From: Crocinitomicaceae bacterium | GTDB lineage: Bacteria; Bacteroidota; Bacteroidia; Flavobacteriales_D; Crocinitomicaceae | Direction: 5' to 3' | NCBI GenBank assembly: GCA_014762645.1 | Contig: JABURP010000068.1 | Location: 94,611-158,610, forward strand | DNA length: 64,000 nt | Notes under the pieces: generated by a model | Database searches by the model: none | What the model was told of the DNA's origin: nothing | What the model saw: only the letters and a program-made list of their open reading frames with translations | Part shown: positions 1 through 9,155 of the stretch, piece after piece | Layout: each line of letters opens with the position of its first letter | How positions within the stretch are numbered: position 1 is the first letter of the stretch | Position numbers and translations under genes: made by a program

Positions 1-27
1 TTCCTATGAAATTAGAGCATTTAACCA

Positions 28-35
28 TAACTTTG
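28..35 (+). promoter_or_regulatory. Bacteroidota -7 box upstream of T9SS type B protein
   Basis: TAACTTTG matches the Bacteroidota sigma -7 consensus TAnnTTTG and ends 27 bases before the ATG at 63. No clear -33 TTTG is seen, and the window edge is close. Confidence 0.5.
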
Positions 36-62
36 TACTACTACTCGAAAAAACTTTAAATA

Positions 63-2945
63 ATGCTCAACCTCAAACCTGTTTGCGTGAGGCTATACCT
101 CCTCGCGCTCGTTTTATTGTTCACCAATCAACTGGAAGCCCAGGTATTTCTGGAGACTTTTGACGAAGCTAATACCTCTGTTACCGGCGCCGATAACATT
201 GGCGGGGTAACCTGGTCAGCTACCTGTCCTTCTTGTATCCCTCCTAGTGATTATTGGCATGTTAATAATGGTCAATTTGAATGTCAGGATACTAACGGAC
301 CGGCAGTTTGGGAAACGACCTCTGATATTGACATTAGCGGTTGTAGTATGGTTGAAATCACCATGGATATCGAAGAAGATGATGTGCTTGAAGGGTGTGG
401 AACAGGTTGTAATGCGGTTGATTGGGTTCAGCTAGAATATAACGTTGATAATACAGGATGGCAGACGCCCTCAAATTCGACGTTTTGCGCGGGTACATGT
501 GCCGGTATTAACGTCATTCAGGCAGATGATATTCCCGGTGGAGCTATGTCCTATTCGTCAACTTGTGATATTGTTGCAGGTACCACATTACGCCTTAGGG
601 TGACCGTACAAACCTGGGCAGGAACGGAGCGTTGGCGAATAGATAATGTCACTGTGAATTGTGCTTCAGCCAGTTTAGATGCAGGACCCGATCAACAGGT
701 TTGTGAAGGATCATCCGTAACACTAACAGCTTCAAATACAATGGGAGCAAGTATTTCATGGAACAATGGCATTACTGATGGAGTTCCTTTTACACCTCCC
801 GTAGGATCAACTTATTATACCGTTACCGCTTCAATGGGAGCCTGTTCTGTTCAGGATTCGGCATTGATTACAACTTCACCGGGTCCAAATTTCACCTTGA
901 GTTCTACGAATTCTTCTACATGTCAACCTCCTTTTGACGGAACTATCACTTTAAGTAACCTAACACCAGGGGCTACTTATGATTTAACTTATGATGACGG
1001 AACAGGGCAGGTAGGACCCACTACGTATACTGCAAATGGCTCTGGAGAGATAGTCCTTACCAATCTGGCTCCGGATTCTTATACAAACTTCTTATTAGAC
1101 TCTGCAGGTTGTACAACGCTGGATACATCTACGATTCAAATAACACAACCAATAACGCCAACGGTAGATGCAGGACCCAACCAATCTGTTTGTGAAGGAG
1201 ATTCTATTACACTTACAGCATCTAATCCTAACGGTGGAACCTTGACCTGGGATAATGGCGTAACGGATGGCGTTCCGTTTATACAAGCTCCGGGAATAGT
1301 CACATACCATGTTACTACTGATGTGTCAGGTTGTACTGCAACGGATAGTGTAGATGTCACTGTCACGGCGATCCCTACTGCAAATGTTCCACCTCACGGT
1401 CCTTATACCATTAGTTCGGGAGTGCAGACAATTTCAGGATCACCAGCTGGAGGCACGTGGAATGCAAGTTGTGGCGCTTGTATAAATACTACAACGGGAG
1501 ATTTTGACCCTGCTGTTGCTGGTCCTGGTCAACATACGGTTTGTTATACAGCAGGGACATCACCTTGTTTGGATTCTATGTGTATTTACATCACTGTCAC
1601 CACAGGTTGTGGCATGATTGGAAGTATAAACAGTAACCCTCCAACATGCTACCAGTTTTCAGATGGCTCCGTTACAGTAAATGTTCAGTTTGCCACCGGT
1701 AATGTAACGTTTGTTATTGAAGATTCGCTTGGTAATCAGGTAAATTCAGGTAACAGCAACACTGCCAATAATCTATCCGAAGGTTGGTATTATGTTACCG
1801 CTACGGATGAATTGATGTGTGTATATCAGGACTCTGTATTTTTAGATGATCCGGATGAGATGCAAGTGGATCTTGACTTGTTTCCACCGTCATGTTACGG
1901 AATACAGAATGGTATGGCCATTGCAGATACCGTTTACAATTTCACAGGAAATTACGGGCAAATCTCTTATGTATGGGCCCCAAATTCGGGTTCAAATGGA
2001 ATAGGAGAGGATACCTTATTCAATGCAGGAGGTACAGGTTATACATTATTACTTACTGATGAGAACGGCTGTGCGATAACAATGGATTTCAATTTACCCT
2101 ACCCAGATTCTCTTTACCTGGTAGATTTTGGTTCTGAACCGGCTTATTGCAGGCAATTTGGATATCAATCAGGTAACGGTGTAGTATACGCGGCAGCTGC
2201 AGGTGGTACACCAGATTATACGTATATCTGGGTGAACGTGGATAATGGAGATACCACAAATAACACCACATGGGGTGGATTAAATCCTGCAAATTATGAG
2301 ATTACAGTTATCGATAATAACGGGTGTATACTGAAGGATACTATTTATCTGGACTCTCTGAATCCTGTTGCGGCATTTACAATGACATCTGCAGATTTTA
2401 CTGCACAATATGAAGGAACTGCGCCGGTAGATGTTCATTTTGTCAATAACTCCATGTATTTTGCCAATCCAAATAATCCGCAGGCCGATACTACCTTCTT
2501 CTGGAATTTTGGGTTTGGAAGCTGGTTGATCTCCCATGATTATTATGAGGAATTTGATACTACTTATCTTACGGGTGGTGTTTATGAAGTCTGTTTAGTT
2601 GCCATTAATAAAAACGGATGTTCAGATACGGCCTGTGTTCCAATCACAATTTATGATCAGCAATCATTCGTTCCGGTAAATGTGTTTACACCAAATGAGG
2701 ATGGGGCAAATGACCTCTTTACATTTAGTGAATGGGCAATCGCAATTGATGATTTTGAATGCGTAATTGTTAATCGTTGGGGAGAAACGGTTGCTATTAT
2801 TAACGACATCAATGACGGATGGGATGGAACCAACCTAAAAGGGAAAAAATGTGTTGCTGGTGTATACTTTTATAAGTATGTAGCAACAGCCCAAAATGGC
2901 GAAGTGCTTGAAGGGCAGGGGAATGTGCATTTGATTCGCAAGTAG
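63..2945 (+). CDS. T9SS type B sorting domain (CHU_C) secreted repeat protein
   Basis: Large secreted, probably surface-exposed protein of unknown specific role. A Sec signal peptide ends near residue 26 (hydrophobic LALVLLF then EAQ). Two related Ig-like repeats begin DAGPDQQVCEG (about residue 203) and DAGPNQSVCEG (about 369); both have the paired Cys and the TDGVPF motif seen in Bacteroidota adhesins. Residues about 515-760 contain SprB-like modules with short NPPTCYQFSDGSV-type motifs, and a PKD-like segment precedes the C-terminus. Residues 868-960 form the CHU_C/T9SS type B domain, starting FVPVNVFTPNEDGANDLF and including the NRWGE motif. Type B cargo is exported by T9SS and usually attached or released through PorP/SprF-type partners; none is adjacent. 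Adhesion or gliding-type surface function is inferred from the domains only. Confidence 0.9.
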   Translation: MLNLKPVCVRLYLLALVLLFTNQLEAQVFLETFDEANTSVTGADNIGGVTWSATCPSCIPPSDYWHVNNGQFECQDTNGPAVWETTSDIDISGCSMVEITMDIEEDDVLEGCGTGCNAVDWVQLEYNVDNTGWQTPSNSTFCAGTCAGINVIQADDIPGGAMSYSSTCDIVAGTTLRLRVTVQTWAGTERWRIDNVTVNCASASLDAGPDQQVCEGSSVTLTASNTMGASISWNNGITDGVPFTPPVGSTYYTVTASMGACSVQDSALITTSPGPNFTLSSTNSSTCQPPFDGTITLSNLTPGATYDLTYDDGTGQVGPTTYTANGSGEIVLTNLAPDSYTNFLLDSAGCTTLDTSTIQITQPITPTVDAGPNQSVCEGDSITLTASNPNGGTLTWDNGVTDGVPFIQAPGIVTYHVTTDVSGCTATDSVDVTVTAIPTANVPPHGPYTISSGVQTISGSPAGGTWNASCGACINTTTGDFDPAVAGPGQHTVCYTAGTSPCLDSMCIYITVTTGCGMIGSINSNPPTCYQFSDGSVTVNVQFATGNVTFVIEDSLGNQVNSGNSNTANNLSEGWYYVTATDELMCVYQDSVFLDDPDEMQVDLDLFPPSCYGIQNGMAIADTVYNFTGNYGQISYVWAPNSGSNGIGEDTLFNAGGTGYTLLLTDENGCAITMDFNLPYPDSLYLVDFGSEPAYCRQFGYQSGNGVVYAAAAGGTPDYTYIWVNVDNGDTTNNTTWGGLNPANYEITVIDNNGCILKDTIYLDSLNPVAAFTMTSADFTAQYEGTAPVDVHFVNNSMYFANPNNPQADTTFFWNFGFGSWLISHDYYEEFDTTYLTGGVYEVCLVAINKNGCSDTACVPITIYDQQSFVPVNVFTPNEDGANDLFTFSEWAIAIDDFECVIVNRWGETVAIINDINDGWDGTNLKGKKCVAGVYFYKYVATAQNGEVLEGQGNVHLIRK

Positions 2946-2996
2946 TCTTTCATTATGATCATACGTGCAAATTTCATTCTTCAATAGGTAAAACAG

Positions 2997-3004
2997 TATC
3001 TTTA
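2997..3004 (+). promoter_or_regulatory. Probable -7 box for MFS transporter
   Basis: TATCTTTA is one base off TAnnTTTG and lies 21 bases before the GTG start at 3026, giving a short leader. Confidence 0.4.
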
Positions 3005-3025
3005 CCGTCGCTTTAAACGTCACTC

Positions 3026-4318
3026 GTGAATCAAAAGGCAGGTAAAGGATCGATTATTTTTATTTTCATTACGGTGTTGATAGACGTAATGGGTCTGGCG
3101 ATTATAATCCCGGTTTTACCAACATTAATTCAGGAATTAACAGGTGAAAGTGTGAGTAAATCTGCTGAGTATGGTGGATATATGCTCATGTTTTTTGCTG
3201 CGGCTCAATTTTTATTTGCCCCTTTAATGGGAGAACTCAGTGATCGATTTGGGAGAAGACCGGTTCTATTGTTAGCGCTAACTGGGCTGGGAATTGACTA
3301 TTTAGTACACGCATTTGCCCCTACGATTACGATCCTGTATATTAGCCGAATTGTGGCTGGAATATTTGGTTCCAGTCATACCGTTGCAAGTGCTTATATA
3401 GCGGATGTCAGCACTCCAGAAGACAAGGCGAAGAACTTTGGTTTACTCGGCGCAGCATTTAGCCTGGGTTTTATTGTCGGCCCGTTTATTGGCGGGGTCT
3501 GCGCACAGTGGGGCTATCAGGTTCCGTTTATTGTTGCTGCGTGCTTTTCATTCTTAAATGTCATCTTCGGATTATTTGTTTTACCTGAATCTTTACCAAA
3601 GAAACTTAGAAGAAAAGTAAACACGACTAAAACATTGCCGTTTGTGTCGCTCATTCACTTAGGGAAATATAAATCTCTGCTATTGTTTGTTATTGCGTTT
3701 ACACTTACATTTTTAGCTGGTCAGGTTCTGCCATCAACCTGGGCATTTTTTACCATTGAAGCGTTTGACTGGAGTGATAAGGAAGTTGGTTATAGTCTTG
3801 CAGTAGTAGGTGTATTGGTTGGAACAGCACAGGGTTTGCTGGTAGGGAAAAGTGTGAAAAGATTTGGAAGTAAAGCGGTAATTGTTGCCGGTTATTTATT
3901 GTGGACATTTGGGATGTTTGCATTCGCGTTCGCTTCTAATTCCTACTTACTTTATGCTGCTCTTGTTCCTTATGCATTGGGAGCAACGGCAAGCCCTGTA
4001 ATTCAGGGCATCATGTCAAACGCCGTTCCAGGTAATGAACAAGGTAATCTTCAGGGAGCTCTGACCAGTTTAATAAGTCTCACAGCCGTTTTTGGACCGG
4101 TGTTGTTTACCTGGATTTTTCACAAGTTCACGGCTGAAGGTGCGGAACTGTATTTTCCAGGTGCGTCTTTTTTAGTAGCGGCCGGAATTTTGGTTATTTC
4201 CACTGTAATTGCGCTTATAGCGCTAAGTAGAATGAAGGAGCTATTTACCAGTAAAGAAGTTTTAGATAGTCCTGAAGATGAAGAGGCAATTTCAGCTGTT
4301 GGAGAGATAGATGATTAA
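3026..4318 (+). CDS. MFS transporter, TetA/TCR-like drug efflux family
   Basis: Inner-membrane secondary transporter of 430 residues with 12 predicted membrane segments. The loop between segments 2 and 3 carries the MFS motif A, GELSDRFGRRP (about residues 70-80), and the segment 5 region has the antiporter-type GFIVGPFIGG. N-terminal wording (LIDVMGLAIIIPVLP) is typical of TetA-type proton/drug antiporters. The substrate cannot be told from sequence; many chromosomal members are not tetracycline pumps. The start is GTG, since no in-frame ATG lies ahead of the first membrane helix. The stop codon directly abuts the stop of the convergent gene at 4319, with no spacer. The acidic C-terminal tail is cytoplasmic. 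Confidence 0.88.
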   Translation: MNQKAGKGSIIFIFITVLIDVMGLAIIIPVLPTLIQELTGESVSKSAEYGGYMLMFFAAAQFLFAPLMGELSDRFGRRPVLLLALTGLGIDYLVHAFAPTITILYISRIVAGIFGSSHTVASAYIADVSTPEDKAKNFGLLGAAFSLGFIVGPFIGGVCAQWGYQVPFIVAACFSFLNVIFGLFVLPESLPKKLRRKVNTTKTLPFVSLIHLGKYKSLLLFVIAFTLTFLAGQVLPSTWAFFTIEAFDWSDKEVGYSLAVVGVLVGTAQGLLVGKSVKRFGSKAVIVAGYLLWTFGMFAFAFASNSYLLYAALVPYALGATASPVIQGIMSNAVPGNEQGNLQGALTSLISLTAVFGPVLFTWIFHKFTAEGAELYFPGASFLVAAGILVISTVIALIALSRMKELFTSKEVLDSPEDEEAISAVGEIDD

Positions 4319-6523
4319 CTATGGCTTTAGCATATTTTGGAATTCCTCTGGGGTATAAAATTTCCCATCATACTCAACATTAACGGTCATATTCTCAAGG
4401 CCATATATTTCAAAATCTTTAATGGCAGCTTCTGCTTCCTGTTCGGTCTTGAATTGTTTTTTGGAATAGTAAACCTGCTGTCCATCTAGTTTTGCATACG
4501 GCATCACACCGCCTTCCAGGTTTCGAAGAACATTTAATACTTCCGCATCCAGGTTTTCACCTTTTGGCACAGTCATAAGGTTTATACGGTACTTAACTTT
4601 TGTCAAGTCTATTCCATTAACAATGTTGTTATTCGTGGTAGTTGTATCTGTATTATTAGTTGGATTACCAATTGTTGGATTTTTATCTTCTTCAGTAAAA
4701 GTGCTCAATTCAGATTCTTCATTATAATTATCAGGAAGTTCATTTGGATCGATACCAAGATCTTGTAAAGTTCTTCTTTGACCACCTTCATAGGCTACAA
4801 CAAAAGCGGAGCGGTAACCTTTTGATATCATTTTTTTACGGTACTCATTTGCCTCTACATAATTGTTAAACTTACCTGTGTAATATCTTGTAAACCCGTC
4901 TTCACCTGTGACGTATGTGACATTATCGATATTTGGAAACGACTTTTCAATATCCACTTTCTTAGTAAATGCCCCAAGTTGAATTCTAAATACCTTTTCG
5001 TCATTTCTCTCGATAGTAGCAGTGACGCCATGCTCTTCGTTACTTTTATCAACCTTTTCAATAACTTTTTGATCAACCGCGTAGAAAGTACTGTCATTTG
5101 AACCATCTCTACCAATAAGCTCAACTTCAACACCTTCTTTTTGTAGTGCATTAGCGTAAGCTACGGCATCTTCTATTTTATCATATTCACCAAGTATATA
5201 ATAAACAGTATCTCCACGTTGTTCAGTTTTAAAATCATTGTAACCAAGGTACTTGTGTAATTCGTTGGCTTGAATATCTTTATGTTCTTTTCCAATTATA
5301 ATAACATAAGACTGATTTTTTTTCGGCCTAGGTAAATAGTTAAAACTTGGAATCCCTTCTTTTCCAAATTCAACCACAAGTCGTTCTTCAACAAAATCAT
5401 GATCGTATCCAGTTGAATCCATGTATTCTCTCCAATGTTTCGCGATATCCTCTTCTGACAAAGTAACACCATATTCATCCACCCAGTTTCCTTCAGGGGT
5501 ATCAGGTTCGTCATCCTTATAATCAGGTACACCGTCCATGTCTCCATCAAGCGGACAACCTTTGTCATCCACCAATGCTTCAAGTGGTGTATCCGGACAT
5601 TCGTCATGTGCATCAATTACGCCATCTTCATCCCAGTCACTATTGTCAAAATCAGCATATAACGGCACGTCACTGTCATCAAGCGGATCAAACACTTCTC
5701 CGTCTTTCGGGAATTGAAGGTCATAGCTTAATGATACGTAAGTGGTCCATAACTTGTCGTTTTTACTGTCGCCATGTCGTTCTATTCCTTGTCCGGCTGG
5801 AGTGATATTGTCAATTAGATCGGTGAAGGTCAGGTGATAGGTTGTAGCAATTCTGAAATCCCATCTTGGAGACAAGTGAAATTCAATACCTGCCGTTAGC
5901 GGGATAGAGAAACTTTGCTCTTTATAATCGCCAAGGCTGTCAAGGTTCTGTTCGCGCAAATCAGTTTCATACACGTAATCTCTTTGTAAAGGAATGGCAT
6001 TGTACGCCTGCGGATCGTCTTCGGCCATATTCATGATAGAACCGTCTGACCAGTAGTGATATTGGTTGCCGTCGGCATCATACATATCTGTCTTTGATAA
6101 AAACTCAAATGATGATATACCAGTACCGACAAAAGGGTGAAATAAAGATCTTCTATTCGTAAAAAACGGGTAGAAGTTATAATATAACTGCACAGTACCC
6201 ATTCTAATTCGTGACTGAAAATTGAGATTCTCGTACAAAGAACGCTCATTAGCTGCTATCTTACCATAAGAGGCAGAAAATTCGAGATTGAAATATCTGG
6301 TAATTGGAGCGTTGACATAGGCCTGTCCGAAATAACGATTTACCATTGGAACAAAACCCTTTTGATAGTTTTGAACCTCCCCGTAGTAGGTCATAGTTCC
6401 CACACCCAATCCAATCCGTGGTCTAAAAACGCTGGCTAGAGTATCCATACCTCCTTGTGAATAAGAAGAGTAGGTGGATGAAAAGAAGAGTATTACAAGT
6501 AAGTATTTGTTAAATTTTACCAC
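4319..6523 (-). CDS. Outer-membrane beta-barrel protein with TSP3 linker and SPOR-like C-terminus
   Basis: Predicted outer-membrane protein of 734 residues. A signal peptide ends near residue 23 (YSSYSQ). Residues about 30-285 are alternating aromatic/polar strands like an OmpA/PorT-type barrel. Residues about 295-345 hold thrombospondin type 3-like Asp-rich calcium motifs (DWDEDGVIDAHDECPDTP, DGDMDGVPDYKDDEPDTP). In most Bacteroidota relatives such a linker leads to an OmpA peptidoglycan-binding domain. Here it leads to three SPOR-like segments, roughly residues 400-475, 508-585 and 650-734, each with a hydrophobic strand start (YVIIIGK, VFRIQLGAF, YRINLMTVP) and an A-rich helix. SPOR domains bind denuded glycan, so an outer membrane-peptidoglycan tether is inferred. 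The third repeat is the most divergent. Confidence 0.75.
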   Translation of the reverse strand: MVKFNKYLLVILFFSSTYSSYSQGGMDTLASVFRPRIGLGVGTMTYYGEVQNYQKGFVPMVNRYFGQAYVNAPITRYFNLEFSASYGKIAANERSLYENLNFQSRIRMGTVQLYYNFYPFFTNRRSLFHPFVGTGISSFEFLSKTDMYDADGNQYHYWSDGSIMNMAEDDPQAYNAIPLQRDYVYETDLREQNLDSLGDYKEQSFSIPLTAGIEFHLSPRWDFRIATTYHLTFTDLIDNITPAGQGIERHGDSKNDKLWTTYVSLSYDLQFPKDGEVFDPLDDSDVPLYADFDNSDWDEDGVIDAHDECPDTPLEALVDDKGCPLDGDMDGVPDYKDDEPDTPEGNWVDEYGVTLSEEDIAKHWREYMDSTGYDHDFVEERLVVEFGKEGIPSFNYLPRPKKNQSYVIIIGKEHKDIQANELHKYLGYNDFKTEQRGDTVYYILGEYDKIEDAVAYANALQKEGVEVELIGRDGSNDSTFYAVDQKVIEKVDKSNEEHGVTATIERNDEKVFRIQLGAFTKKVDIEKSFPNIDNVTYVTGEDGFTRYYTGKFNNYVEANEYRKKMISKGYRSAFVVAYEGGQRRTLQDLGIDPNELPDNYNEESELSTFTEEDKNPTIGNPTNNTDTTTTNNNIVNGIDLTKVKYRINLMTVPKGENLDAEVLNVLRNLEGGVMPYAKLDGQQVYYSKKQFKTEQEAEAAIKDFEIYGLENMTVNVEYDGKFYTPEEFQNMLKP

Positions 6524-6542
6524 AAAATTCCCTTTGTCTTAC

Positions 6543-6550
6543 TAAAGATA
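6543..6550 (-). promoter_or_regulatory. Probable -7 box for barrel/SPOR gene
   Basis: On the minus strand this reads TATCTTTA, one base off TAnnTTTG, 19 bases before the start codon at 6523. Confidence 0.4.
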
Positions 6551-6633
6551 CGAGAAAAATTAGTGAATGGTAAATAAAAAAACCAATATTATTAACAATT
6601 CTCTATGAAAATAAGTGAATATACTCAATCGAT

Positions 6634-8043
6634 TTACTCGGGATCAGGGAAATTAAACTCATAGTTGCTCATGTCAACCTCAAAAATGTCCCTGGCTCCA
6701 ACTCCTTTGTTCTCAGAAGAAGAAAAAGTAGTATAGTACCCTTTCTTTTGTTCAGGGAGATAGATGAAATGTGTTTCGTCAGACACAGTATTTATAGGGT
6801 ATCCAAGGTTTACAGGATCACTCCATTGTCCGTCCTGGTTTTTACAAACGTAAACGTCGTATCCTCCAATTCCTTCATGCCGGTCAGATGAGAAAAACAA
6901 ATATTTTTCGTCAGGTGTTACATAAACAGTGGTTTCCTGACCTTTGGTATTAATTGTTGCCCCAAGATTTACAGGTTTTCCCCAATCTTTGCCCACTTTA
7001 GTACTTGACCAGATATCGCCGTTCCCATATCCTCCTTTTCTTTCAGATATAAAATACATGGTTGATTCATCTGCCGTAACGGATGCAAGTGCATCAAACC
7101 AAATGCTGTTTATTGGTTTACCAATATTTTTAGGTGAATTCCATCCGCCTCTGTTGTTCATTCTGCAAAGAAAGATATCGGAGTGTTTAGTTTTAGGTTT
7201 GGGTTTATCCATTGCCATGGTATTAATAGTCACATACATGTACTTGCCATCAGGAGAAATATGTGTAACGGCATCAAACCCCTTTGTGTTTACTCTTCTT
7301 AACAAGTCGTCCGAATTTACAGCTTCGGTCCACTGGTTTTTTTCTTCATCCCAAAAACTAACATAAATATCCTCAAAGTAGCGTTGATCATCTGGGTTTA
7401 CTCCTCCACCTTTATTATCAGCTCTACGAGAGGTAAAATAAAATGTCTTACCATCCGGTGAAATGGTCGGTGAATAATCGTCAAAAGCTGAGTTGATGTT
7501 CATCCCCATGTTGGTAATCTTAACTTGTCTTGGATTTTCCATCATTTCCTTCGCACGCTCGCACTGGGCAATTAAAAAATCGAGCATTAGTTCTTTCGCA
7601 CGGGTTTCTTTTACCATGCTTTTACACTTTTGATACATCTCAATGGCCTTATCCAACTTGGCTAATCTGTGATAACAAACTCCAAGTAAATAACCATATT
7701 CCTTATCAACTTCAGGGTCTTTAGCAATCGCTTCTTCTGCATAACCTATTGCTTTTTCATAATTACCTAAGGCTTTATGACATTCACCTACCCAATAGGT
7801 GGCTAGTGCATTTCCTTTGTCCTTCACGAGGGCTTCTCTAAATTTTACCAGTGCTACACGGTATTGCCCCTCGTTAAATATTCTTCTTCCTTCAGCAATT
7901 AAATACTGGGCCGTTCCTTTTTCTATAATATTGGATGTTGAGTCAGGTGGAGTCAATGGATAATCGTTCCGCCCAAAAGCAGAATTGCTAACCATAATCA
8001 ATCCCAAAACAACCAGTGTAGAAAAGAATATTCTCATAATCAT
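6634..8043 (-). CDS. TPR and PD40 (WD40-like) beta-propeller envelope protein
   Basis: Exported protein of 469 residues. The N-terminus is a signal peptide (FFSTLVVLGLIMVSNSAFG, cleaved near residue 25); the start could also be the Met two codons in. Residues about 40-165 form tetratricopeptide repeats (A-rich helices such as ALVKFREALVKDKGNALATY and AIGYAEEAIAKDPE). Residues about 185-455 contain PD40 blades with recurring SPDGKTFYFTSRR, SPDGKYMYV, TADESTMYFISER and TPDEKYLFFSSDR motifs. This TPR plus propeller layout resembles PorE and related T9SS or OmpA-family envelope proteins, but the OmpA C-terminal domain is absent and the protein stops after the propeller. The next gene downstream on the same strand is the barrel/SPOR protein, 110 bases away, so joint function at the outer membrane is plausible. 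Confidence 0.8.
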   Translation of the reverse strand: MIMRIFFSTLVVLGLIMVSNSAFGRNDYPLTPPDSTSNIIEKGTAQYLIAEGRRIFNEGQYRVALVKFREALVKDKGNALATYWVGECHKALGNYEKAIGYAEEAIAKDPEVDKEYGYLLGVCYHRLAKLDKAIEMYQKCKSMVKETRAKELMLDFLIAQCERAKEMMENPRQVKITNMGMNINSAFDDYSPTISPDGKTFYFTSRRADNKGGGVNPDDQRYFEDIYVSFWDEEKNQWTEAVNSDDLLRRVNTKGFDAVTHISPDGKYMYVTINTMAMDKPKPKTKHSDIFLCRMNNRGGWNSPKNIGKPINSIWFDALASVTADESTMYFISERKGGYGNGDIWSSTKVGKDWGKPVNLGATINTKGQETTVYVTPDEKYLFFSSDRHEGIGGYDVYVCKNQDGQWSDPVNLGYPINTVSDETHFIYLPEQKKGYYTTFSSSENKGVGARDIFEVDMSNYEFNFPDPE

Positions 8044-8102
8044 GTCATAAATAGTTTAACAGCTCAAAATCAAGCTGATTATTTCATTTTCAAACGATCG
8101 AC

Positions 8103-8110
8103 CAAATATA
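8103..8110 (-). promoter_or_regulatory. -7 box upstream of TPR-PD40 gene
   Basis: Minus-strand TATATTTG exactly fits TAnnTTTG. It sits just after the stop of the EI24 gene and 59 bases before the start at 8043, so the two genes probably have separate promoters. Confidence 0.5.
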
Positions 8111-8111
8111 A

Positions 8112-9032
8112 TTAATTTGCAGTTTCAATACCTTCTGACGCCTGATTTTTGTCCGACTGATTTGAAGTTTGTCCCTCTTTCGATTCTGCATACGGATTGG
8201 TCGATAAATTAACAACTTCATGCATGGACAGGGTTGAAGACGCTATCGCCAAAATTGGAGCTGATACCGCCAGTATAAATAATACCACCAAAACCGTGCC
8301 CCAAAATATTTGAGAATTGTTATCCGTTGGTATTGTCCAGTATTTGCGCCAAACATAATCAAAGCCGAGAAAACAACTCGCATAAATACTTCCTAATGCA
8401 AATGCCAATCCACGGTGTTTTGACACAAAATGAATGGATTGTCTAATATCTAACCTTCTTCGCTCCAGGATATAATCAATGTATCCAAATCCATAAAAGT
8501 AAAACCCGATTAGAAATGGTATTACATACACTATATAATACTTATAAGGGTCGCCCACGAACGTGCCAATTCCCAAAAAAACAAGGATAATGGCATACTC
8601 CACTAAAATCAAACGGACATTTAAAATAAAAGCGCGTTTAATGTCTTTTAAAATTTGAATCAGGTTCCATTTGTACGTATTCCCTGTGAGGATGCGTTCA
8701 ATTTTTTCAGAAACAACTGCCAAAACAGGGGCCAGACACATGATCACAAAATACATGGTAAACTTTGTAAAAAGAAAATGGAGCTGATCAAAGAATATGA
8801 TACGAAGCGTCTTCCTTATCAACCCATGTAGTGTATTGATATTTTCAATATTCTGTTTAACATCTTCACTGATACTGAATTCAATTTGCTTGAAATAATG
8901 ACCTAATAAAAATATCCCTACAAAAAGAATAATTGGAAATACGACATACCAATACAATTTATGTTGTATGAGAAACCTTAGTCCCCCCCAATAATTTTTA
9001 ATTCCTAAAGCAAATAGCTTGAAAAACCGCAT
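8112..9032 (-). CDS. EI24/CysZ-like integral membrane protein
   Basis: Protein of 306 residues with several hydrophobic helices (about 25-45, 90-110, 140-165, 165-185, 205-225, 240-265), matching the EI24 domain fold shared with CysZ sulfate-permease-like proteins. The family feature FYFYGFGYIDYILERRR, followed by a helix that re-enters the membrane (KHRGLAFALGSIYA), is present. In Bacteroidota these proteins have no established substrate, and no sulfate-assimilation genes are adjacent. The C-terminal 30 residues are polar, rich in Gln/Ser/Asn and probably disordered. It is divergent from the vWA gene at 9156. Confidence 0.75.
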   Translation of the reverse strand: MRFFKLFALGIKNYWGGLRFLIQHKLYWYVVFPIILFVGIFLLGHYFKQIEFSISEDVKQNIENINTLHGLIRKTLRIIFFDQLHFLFTKFTMYFVIMCLAPVLAVVSEKIERILTGNTYKWNLIQILKDIKRAFILNVRLILVEYAIILVFLGIGTFVGDPYKYYIVYVIPFLIGFYFYGFGYIDYILERRRLDIRQSIHFVSKHRGLAFALGSIYASCFLGFDYVWRKYWTIPTDNNSQIFWGTVLVVLFILAVSAPILAIASSTLSMHEVVNLSTNPYAESKEGQTSNQSDKNQASEGIETAN

Positions 9033-9155
9033 TTAGTTGATTTCAAATTGTTTCTTGGTCGCATAAAAATACAAATGCTACACTAAAAACTACGCCTTTC
9101 CGTAATTAATTCAGGCAAGCGAAAAGTATTTGCTATTTTTATCTGATTTTCAGAC

